This document shows positions 7,981 through 14,329 of a DNA stretch of 27,097 bases, piece after piece. Within the stretch, counting starts at the first letter, position 1. Every line of letters begins with the position of its first letter. This DNA is from an uncultured Pseudomonadota bacterium. Its GTDB lineage: Bacteria > Pseudomonadota > Gammaproteobacteria > Burkholderiales > SCOH01. Where the stretch lies: positions 1 through 27,097 of the forward strand of contig CALMFQ010000499.1 of the NCBI GenBank assembly GCA_937863215.1, written 5' to 3'. The position numbers were made by a program, and so were the translations under genes. The notes beneath the pieces were generated by a model. The model searched no databases and was not told where the DNA came from. It saw only the letters and a program-made list of their open reading frames with translations.

Positions 7981-8134
7981 GCTTTAGCCTTTCAAGTCTG
8001 GTTAGACGACTAGTCCAGGTCTTCGGTTCTTGCTGATTCTATTTATTATCCGGCCTGTGTTTTAGAGTTTTAGCTCGTCTTGACACTGGCTCATTTATAG
8101 TACATTGCCGACAATTTTGCTGTGCAGCAACCAT

Positions 8135-8698
8135 TCAGTGGTGCCGGGTGCCCGAATGGTGTTGCGCCGAGATTTCCTCGCGTACCATGCGTGCTGCGTT
8201 CAGTGCCGCATTGCCGAGATTGGTTCCGGCAAAATGGGTGACCTGCCGGGTTGCCTTGCTCATCGATTCGAGCGCGCAGCTACTGACCTTTACCGCCTTG
8301 CATACCGGTTCCATCGCCGTGGCCGGCAGCGTGCCGCAGGGGGCGATATGCTGGATGGTCTGCAGCAGGTTGCGGTTGGCCTCTGCCAGCAGGCGTTCCG
8401 ATGCCTGCAGCCAGTCGGCCTGTGCCTGCGTGGTTGCCAGGTACAAATCCTTGGACATTTGCACGCCGCATTCGAGATTGTTCTGCAGCGTCTCGTTGCG
8501 TTGCCACATCCAGCTTTCCAGTTCGGCGGATTTGGCGCGCTGCTGCTGGTTGACCGAAATCAGCAACTGGCTGGTCAGCTTGCGCTGCATTTCCATGACA
8601 TCGACCAGACCGCGCAACGCCGAATCGGTGAAGCAGGTGAGCAGGTTTTGTGCCAGGCCCGATGGGGCGTGGCTTCTATCCAGTTTGGTGGGGCGCAT
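8135..8698 (-). CDS. Phasin-family-like protein
   Basis: A 187-residue, helical, Gln/Ala-rich protein without signal peptide. Amphipathic heptad-like segments (for example LVDVMEMQRKLTSQLL, then a second half with ALESMSKATRQVTHFAGTNL) are the pattern of polyhydroxyalkanoate-granule phasins (PF09361-like), in which the C-terminal half resembles 'SKATRQV...A..NL'. Phasins coat PHA granules and control their size. GGAG five bases before the ATG supports the start. No phaC or phaR lies nearby, so the assignment depends on composition and the short C-terminal pattern. Alternative: an unrelated helical coiled-coil protein. Confidence 0.55.
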   Translation of the reverse strand: MRPTKLDRSHAPSGLAQNLLTCFTDSALRGLVDVMEMQRKLTSQLLISVNQQQRAKSAELESWMWQRNETLQNNLECGVQMSKDLYLATTQAQADWLQASERLLAEANRNLLQTIQHIAPCGTLPATAMEPVCKAVKVSSCALESMSKATRQVTHFAGTNLGNAALNAARMVREEISAQHHSGTRHH

Positions 8699-8799
8699 TC
8701 AGTCTCCGGAATCGATCGCGAACAGACATCCCTGTCCGCTTGTGCAGTGCGCAAATTCGGCTGCTTGAGCCTGATTCTAAAGCACTTCTTCTGGGCTTC

Positions 8800-9453
8800 C
8801 TACTCTAAAAAATGTTGCTGCGTCAGGCTTTCGCCCAGGCTTAGCAACATGGCGGCGGTGGCGCCCCAGATGAAGCGGTTTTCATGGGTGACCGCCAGAT
8901 AGCTGCCGGTCTTGCCACCCAGCTCGTAGCGGTGGCGGGTGAAATTGGCGGGGTCGAGGAACAACTGCAGCGGTACTTCGAATGCCTCGGCAACCTCGTT
9001 GGCATCTGGGCGCAGTTCCAGTGGCGGGCGCACTAGTCCGACCACCGGTGTGACTTCATAGCCGGTGATGGTGATGTAGTTGGGCAGGCGCCCGGCAAGC
9101 GCGACCAGTTCGGCACGCAGGCCGATTTCCTCCAGGCTTTCGCGCAGAGCCGTGGCTTCGGCCGACGCATCTTCCGCTTCCGCCCGCCCGCCGGGAAAGG
9201 CGATCTGACCCGGGTGTTTGCTCAGATGCTCGGTGCGTTGTGTCAGCAGCACCGACAGATGGCTCGGGTGATATACCAGCGGTACCAGCACTGCGGCCGG
9301 TATCAGCGGTTTGTCGGACATGTACTGCAGGCGGTCGCCGCGTTGCTGGCGCGGCAACGCCTGTGCCAGCGCCTGGTGCAGCCATTCGCGGGTGGCATCG
9401 AACGGCATGCCGGCATTCAACAGGGGTGAGGCGAGGGCGTGGGAATGTGGCAT
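8800..9453 (-). CDS. Nudix hydrolase, probable CoA pyrophosphatase (NudL-like)
   Basis: A 217-residue cytoplasmic Nudix enzyme. The segment LLTQRTEHLSKHPGQIAFPG followed by GGRAEAEDAS and then TALRESLEEIGL matches the NudL/YeaB subgroup, whose Nudix box is longer than the standard one and is preceded by the 'HxGQxxFPGG' motif. The metal-binding Glu residues of RESLEEIG are intact. Members hydrolyse CoA and CoA derivatives to 3',5'-ADP and phosphopantetheines. The start at 9453 lacks a strong ribosome binding site; an internal ATG at 9408 is possible. It sits between the Cys-tRNA deacylase and phasin-like genes with 76- and 101-base gaps. Confidence 0.88.
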   Translation of the reverse strand: MPHSHALASPLLNAGMPFDATREWLHQALAQALPRQQRGDRLQYMSDKPLIPAAVLVPLVYHPSHLSVLLTQRTEHLSKHPGQIAFPGGRAEAEDASAEATALRESLEEIGLRAELVALAGRLPNYITITGYEVTPVVGLVRPPLELRPDANEVAEAFEVPLQLFLDPANFTRHRYELGGKTGSYLAVTHENRFIWGATAAMLLSLGESLTQQHFLE

Positions 9454-9529
9454 TGTCGGGGTCTGGCTGACTGGAACTGATTGGTTGATTTTAGGCCGGA
9501 TCAGTAGCTGCTATGTGACCGTTGGCGCT

Positions 9530-10012
9530 TCAGGCGCAGATATCGACCGGTTTGGCGTCGAGAATGGCCGGCAGTACTGCCGGTGCAAGGCCGACCAGAT
9601 AGCCGCGTTTGCCACCGTTGATGTAGATTTTCGGCAAATCGAGAATGCTCGCCTGCACGTACACCGGCATGGTTTTTTTGCTGCCGAACGGTGAGGTGCC
9701 TCCGACCATGTAGCCGGAATGCCGGTTGGCAACGTCCGGCGAGCAGGGGGTAATGGTCTTGACGCCGATCAGGCGCGCCAGATTCTTGGTCGAAACCTCG
9801 CGGTCGCCGTGCATCAGCACCACCAGCGGCCGCTTGGCTTCGTCTTCCATGATCAGGGTCTTGATCACGCAATGCTCATCCACACCCAGTTCCCGCGAGC
9901 TGACGGCGGTGCCGCCGTGCTCCTCGTAGTCATAGGGATGATGGGTAAACTCCACCTTGTGCTGGCGCAGCACCCGGATTGCCGGGGTGACCGGGTGCTT
10001 GTCCTGTGCCAT
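9530..10012 (-). CDS. ybaK: YbaK/EbsC family Cys-tRNA deacylase
   Basis: A 160-residue single-domain editing enzyme that hydrolyses Cys-tRNA(Pro), the product of ProRS mischarging, and in vitro also other Cys-tRNAs. The family pattern is visible: TPAIRVLRQHKVEF at the N-terminus, CVIKTLIM with the catalytic-site Lys (KT), VSTKNLARL, and GYMVGGTSPFGSKK with the conserved GGxSPxG loop. The open frame extends to 10048 inside cysS, but the ATG at 10012, one base after the cysS stop, gives the usual N-terminus. Its position directly behind cysS suggests that Cys-tRNA making and clearing are co-expressed. No strong Shine-Dalgarno is seen, so coupling to cysS translation is likely. Confidence 0.93.
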   Translation of the reverse strand: MAQDKHPVTPAIRVLRQHKVEFTHHPYDYEEHGGTAVSSRELGVDEHCVIKTLIMEDEAKRPLVVLMHGDREVSTKNLARLIGVKTITPCSPDVANRHSGYMVGGTSPFGSKKTMPVYVQASILDLPKIYINGGKRGYLVGLAPAVLPAILDAKPVDICA

Positions 10013-10013
10013 G

Positions 10014-11387
10014 TTACTTGCGGCGCCAGCTAGAGCCCTGCGGGCCATCTTCCAGCACGATGCCGGCGGCGGCCAGCTCGTCGCGGATGCGGTCCGATTC
10101 GGCCCAGTTCTTTGCCTTGCGCGCGTCCAGGCGCTGTGCGATCAGCGCTTCGATCGCTTCCGCGCTCAGCCCGTCGGCGCTGCCGCCGGCCTGCAGGTAA
10201 GCCTGCGGCTCGCGTTGCAGCAGGCCGAGCAGGCCGGCCAGTGCCTTCAGCAGGCCGGCCTGCTGCGCCGAATGGGTCTTGTTGACTTCGTTCGCCAGTT
10301 CGAACAGCAGTGCAATCGCTTCGGGAGTGGCGAAATCGTCGTTCATTGCGGCGCGGAAATGGCGCGTCAGCTCGCTCGCGTCCCAGTCGATGGCCATTTC
10401 AACCGGCGCGACATTCTTCAGCGTGGTGTAGAGCCGGTCCAGCGCATTGCGTGCGTCGTCCAGATGCGCGTCGGAATAGTTGAGCGGGCTGCGGTAATGG
10501 GTGCGCAGGATCAGGAAGCGCACCACTTCGGCATCGTACTGCGACAGCACGTCGCGAATGGTGAAGAAATTGCCCAGCGATTTGGACATTTTTTCGTTAT
10601 CGACATTGAGAAAGCCGTTGTGCATCCAGTAGTTGACGTATTTGTGCCGGTGCGCGCCTTCCGATTGGGCAATCTCGTTTTCGTGGTGCGGGAATTGCAG
10701 GTCCTGACCGCCGCCATGGATATCGAAATGATCGCCGAAATGGTGCTCACTCATTGCCGAGCATTCGATATGCCAGCCGGGGCGGCCCTTGCCCCACGGC
10801 GAATCCCACGCCGGTTCGTTGGCTTTGGAGGCTTTCCACAGCACGAAGTCGAGCGGGTCGCGCTTGTTCGGATCGACATCGACGCGCTCACCGGCACGCA
10901 GATCGTCGAGCGATTTGCCCGACAATTTGCCGTAGCCGTCGAAGCCATGCACCGAGTAATACACATCGCCGTTCGGCGCCGGGTAGGCAAGGCCGTTGTC
11001 GATCAGGCGCTGGATCATCTCCAGCATGCCGGCCACGTGCTGCGTGGCGCGTGGTTCGTGATCGGGCTTTTGTACGCCGAGTGCTGCCGCGTCTTCATCC
11101 ATTGCCTGGATGAAACGTTCGGTCAACTGGCCGATGGTTTCACCGTTTTCCGCCGCGCGCTTGATGATCTTGTCGTCGATGTCGGTAATGTTGCGGACAT
11201 AGCTGACATCGAAGCCGGAGGCGCGCAACCAGCGCTGTACCATGTCGAACACCACCATCACCCGCGCATGCCCCAGATGACAGAAGTCGTACACCGTCAT
11301 GCCGCACACGTACATGTTCACCTTGCCGGGGGTGATCGGGGTGAAGACTTCTTTCTGACGGGTAAGCGTGTTGTAGAGCGATAGCAT
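10014..11387 (-). CDS. cysS: Cysteinyl-tRNA synthetase
   Basis: A 457-residue class I aminoacyl-tRNA synthetase, full length. The N-terminus MLSLYNTLTRQKEVF, zinc-ligand Cys28 in MYVCGMTVYD, HIGH-type motif HLGH (37-40), and KMSKS motif at residues 266-270 are all intact. The segment WHIECSAMS carries a second zinc-ligand cysteine. A Shine-Dalgarno-like AGAGG lies eight bases before the ATG. A long plus-strand open frame covers the same region but is a codon-bias shadow. The upstream region holds a probable promoter at 11427-11456, and ybaK follows after one base. Confidence 0.98.
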   Translation of the reverse strand: MLSLYNTLTRQKEVFTPITPGKVNMYVCGMTVYDFCHLGHARVMVVFDMVQRWLRASGFDVSYVRNITDIDDKIIKRAAENGETIGQLTERFIQAMDEDAAALGVQKPDHEPRATQHVAGMLEMIQRLIDNGLAYPAPNGDVYYSVHGFDGYGKLSGKSLDDLRAGERVDVDPNKRDPLDFVLWKASKANEPAWDSPWGKGRPGWHIECSAMSEHHFGDHFDIHGGGQDLQFPHHENEIAQSEGAHRHKYVNYWMHNGFLNVDNEKMSKSLGNFFTIRDVLSQYDAEVVRFLILRTHYRSPLNYSDAHLDDARNALDRLYTTLKNVAPVEMAIDWDASELTRHFRAAMNDDFATPEAIALLFELANEVNKTHSAQQAGLLKALAGLLGLLQREPQAYLQAGGSADGLSAEAIEALIAQRLDARKAKNWAESDRIRDELAAAGIVLEDGPQGSSWRRK

Positions 11388-11426
11388 GCCAAAAACCTCT
11401 GCGGCTGGGGTCGGGAAAAACGCAAC

Positions 11427-11456
11427 ATTCTAGCAGCGTGTCGCGGTCGCGACTAA
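11427..11456 (-). promoter_or_regulatory. Probable cysS promoter with overlapping palindrome
   Basis: Read on the minus strand, TTAGTC (11451-11456) and TAGAAT (11427-11432) are separated by 18 bases, predicting a leader of about 33 bases before cysS. The spacer contains the GC palindrome GTCGCG-GT-CGCGAC. The -10 is good and the -35 is partial. Confidence 0.45.
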
Positions 11457-11649
11457 TCCGCCCGGTCGCCGCCCCGCTGGCGCCGGCTATACTGCGGCAA
11501 TGGCCGCGGCGCACTACGCAGGATTGATCCTGGTTAAGCTGCGGTAATCTGGCTGTGGCAGAATTTTCCGTATCTGGCGTCGCTGCCGGAGCAGATCGGG
11601 CAGCGGCGTGGTTTGCCCGGGAACATTTCCGGAACTCAAGGGGTTGGCA

Positions 11650-14328
11650 ATGGGTGTGCATTATCTCGAACGGATGTTTTCACCGCGTTCCGTGGCGGTA
11701 TATGGCGCCAGCGACACGGCGGATTCGATCGGCCATGCGGTATTCCAGAACATACTGGCCAGCGGTTACGGCGGCGATGTACACGCAATCAACCTGCGCC
11801 ACAAGAAGGTTGCCGATCTCCCGGCTGTGGCATCGGCCTGCGAGATCGGCAAGCCGGTCGATCTGGCGGTGATTACTACCTCCGGCAAGAGTCTGCAGGA
11901 GATCATCAGGGATTGTGGCAAGGCCGGTATCGGCAATGCAGTGATCATTTCGCAGGGGCTGGCGACGGCCGGCGACAAGCAGGCCGCGCTGTTGCAGGAT
12001 GTGGCGCAACTGGCGCGCAAGCACAAGGTCCGGCTGCTGGGACCGAACCTGTTCGGCCTGATGCGGCCGCGTATCGGCCTGAATGCGTCAACCTTCGACG
12101 CCAATATCCTGCCCGGCAATCTGGCGTTGGTGTCGCAATCGACCGCACTGGCCAGCACGATCCTCGATTGGGCGCATACCAATCAGGTCGGCTTTTCCAG
12201 TGTGGTATCGCTGGGCGCGTCGGCCGACCTCGATGTCGGTGAGGTGCTGAACTATCTGGTCAACGACAACCAGACGCGCGCCATCCTGTTGTATCTGGAG
12301 GGGGTGCGCGATGCGCGCAGCTTCATGAGCGCACTGCGGGCCGCTGCGCGCGCCAAGCCGGTGATCGCGATCAAGGCCGGGCGCGCCGGCGGGGTCAATG
12401 TCATGGCCCGTACCCACAGCGGTGCGATGGTCGGCCGCGACGACGCGTTCGAAGCTGCGCTGCGGCGTGCCGGTGCCGTGCGGGTGCATAGCGTGGTCGA
12501 GCTGTTTGCCGCTGCGCGCGTGCTGACGTCCAATTACCGTACCCAGGGCCGCCGTCTGGCGGTGGTGACCAACGGCGCCGGCCCCGGCGTGATGACTGCC
12601 GACCGCGCACTGGATCTGAATGTCGCCGTGGCGCATCTGGACGGCGCCACCGTCAGCAAGCTGGACAAACTGCTGCCGGCCAACTGGTCGCACAGCAACC
12701 CGATCGATATTATCGGCGACGCCGACCCGGCGCGTTTTGAGGTCGCAATCGAGGCGGCGCTGGAAGATCCGAACGTGGACGGCGTGGTGGTCAATTTCAC
12801 GCCGCAGATGCGCACCGACCCGATTCGTACCGCTGAAGCGCTGGTGCGGCTGCGCGGCAAGTCGAACAAGCCGCTGCTGCCGGTGTGGATGGGCGAAGGC
12901 AAGGTAGCGGCGGCGCGCAAGGTGTTCCAGCAGGCCAAAATGGCCAATTACCGTACTCCGGAGCACGCCGTCGAGGTGTTCTACGCACTGGCCAGTTATG
13001 AGCACAATCAGCAATTGCTGCTGCAGGTGCCGGGGCCGCTGGCGCACAACGACGATCCGCGTGTCGATCAGGCTCGCCTGCTGATCGAAAGCGTGCTGGC
13101 GCAGGGCCGTACCGTACTCACCGAAAGCGAAGCCAAGGCGGTGCTGGCGGAATTCCACATCCCGGTGAATCTGACGCGGCTGGCCAAATCGGCCGATGAG
13201 GCCGTGCGTCTGGCTGGCGAGATCGGCTATCCGGTGGTGCTGAAAATCGAGTCGTACGACATTCTGCACAAGACCGATGTCGGTGGCGTGGTGCTGAATC
13301 TGGATTCGGAAGCCGCGGTGCGCCAGGCCTATGTCGATATCTGGAACCGTGTGCGCGACCGGCGCCCGGACGCGCGCCTGTCGGGAATCACGGTGCAGCC
13401 GATGATCCGTCGCTGCAATGCGCGCGAGCTGATGGTCGGCGTGGTGCACGACAAGGTGTTTGGCCCGCTGATTTCGTTCGGTACCGGCGGCGTGGCGGTG
13501 GAAGTCATCGGCGACCGTTCGGTATCGCTGCCGCCGCTGAACGAGTTTCTGGTCAACAACATGATCCGCCGTACCCGCGCGGCAAAAATGCTGGGCGAAT
13601 TCCGCAACATGCCGCCGGTCAATATGGAGGCGCTGCAAAGCCTGCTGCTGCGCGTCTCCGAGCTGGTGTGCGAGCTACCGCACATTCAGGAAATCGACAT
13701 CAACCCGGTGCTGCTCGACGATCAGGGGGCGCTGGCGGTCGATGCGCGCATCATCGTGCGCCAGTGGCAGCCGGGGCGCGACCGCTACTCGCATATGGCG
13801 ATCTATCCGTATCCGGCGCATCTGGAACGGCAGGTGCACTGCCGCGATGGCATGCCGATGACGGTGCGGCCGATCCGCCCGGAAGACGCGGCGATGCATC
13901 GCGGATTTTTCCACAAACTGTCGGACGAAACCCGCTACAACCGGCTGATGAACACGCTGCGCGAGCTGTCGCCGGCGATGATGGTGCGTTTCACTCAGCT
14001 CGACTATGCGCGCGAAATGGCGCTGATCGGCGTGGTTCAGGAACACGGCGAGGACGCCATCGTCGGCGTGTCGCGCTTTGTCACCAATCCCGATGCCGAC
14101 TCTTGCGAATTCGCACTGGTGATCCGCGACGATTTCCAGGGCCAGGGGCTGGGGCGCATCCTGATGGAGCAGCTGTTCGATGCCGCGCGCGAAAAGGGGC
14201 TGAAAGTCATGGAAGGCGAAATCTTCGCCAACAACACCAATATGCTCAAGCTGATGACCAAGCTCGGCTTCGAGCTTGGTCCGCACACCGAAGACCCTGG
14301 CCTGCGCATGGCGGTGAAGCAGCTCTGA
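11650..14328 (+). CDS. Pat/YfiQ-type protein: acyl-CoA synthetase (NDP-forming)-like domains fused to GNAT acetyltransferase
   Basis: An 892-residue fusion. Domains in order: CoA-binding Rossmann (about 10-135, starting FSPRSVAVYGASD), succinyl-CoA-ligase-like (about 150-460), ATP-grasp (about 485-700, with YPVVLKIESYDILHKTDVGG), and a C-terminal GNAT (about 735-892) with acetyl-CoA loop QGQGLG (830-835). This is the architecture of Pat/YfiQ protein lysine acetyltransferases, which acetylate and silence acetyl-CoA synthetase and other enzymes. His256 in THSGAMVG sits where ADP-forming acetyl-CoA synthetases carry their phospho-histidine. The ATG at 11650, after AAGGGGT, is chosen over an upstream GTG at 11608. 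It is convergent with the GGDEF-EAL gene, one base between stops. Confidence 0.9.
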   Translation: MGVHYLERMFSPRSVAVYGASDTADSIGHAVFQNILASGYGGDVHAINLRHKKVADLPAVASACEIGKPVDLAVITTSGKSLQEIIRDCGKAGIGNAVIISQGLATAGDKQAALLQDVAQLARKHKVRLLGPNLFGLMRPRIGLNASTFDANILPGNLALVSQSTALASTILDWAHTNQVGFSSVVSLGASADLDVGEVLNYLVNDNQTRAILLYLEGVRDARSFMSALRAAARAKPVIAIKAGRAGGVNVMARTHSGAMVGRDDAFEAALRRAGAVRVHSVVELFAAARVLTSNYRTQGRRLAVVTNGAGPGVMTADRALDLNVAVAHLDGATVSKLDKLLPANWSHSNPIDIIGDADPARFEVAIEAALEDPNVDGVVVNFTPQMRTDPIRTAEALVRLRGKSNKPLLPVWMGEGKVAAARKVFQQAKMANYRTPEHAVEVFYALASYEHNQQLLLQVPGPLAHNDDPRVDQARLLIESVLAQGRTVLTESEAKAVLAEFHIPVNLTRLAKSADEAVRLAGEIGYPVVLKIESYDILHKTDVGGVVLNLDSEAAVRQAYVDIWNRVRDRRPDARLSGITVQPMIRRCNARELMVGVVHDKVFGPLISFGTGGVAVEVIGDRSVSLPPLNEFLVNNMIRRTRAAKMLGEFRNMPPVNMEALQSLLLRVSELVCELPHIQEIDINPVLLDDQGALAVDARIIVRQWQPGRDRYSHMAIYPYPAHLERQVHCRDGMPMTVRPIRPEDAAMHRGFFHKLSDETRYNRLMNTLRELSPAMMVRFTQLDYAREMALIGVVQEHGEDAIVGVSRFVTNPDADSCEFALVIRDDFQGQGLGRILMEQLFDAAREKGLKVMEGEIFANNTNMLKLMTKLGFELGPHTEDPGLRMAVKQL

Positions 14329-14329
14329 G

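Noticed and set aside
8078..8100. TTGACA in the gap before the phasin-like stop as a plus-strand promoter
   Set aside because: No -10 at proper distance and no plus-strand gene downstream.
8116..8129. TTGCTGTGCAGCAA inverted repeat after the phasin-like gene as a terminator
   Set aside because: Short stem with a two-base loop and no T-run on the minus strand.
9957..11384. 475-codon plus-strand open frame
   Set aside because: Exact antisense of cysS; the translation is Arg/Gln/Val-biased with no domain. A shadow caused by high GC at third positions.
12088..13638. 516-codon minus-strand open frame
   Set aside because: Antisense of the Pat-like gene; rich in His/Arg/Gln with no motif. Shadow.
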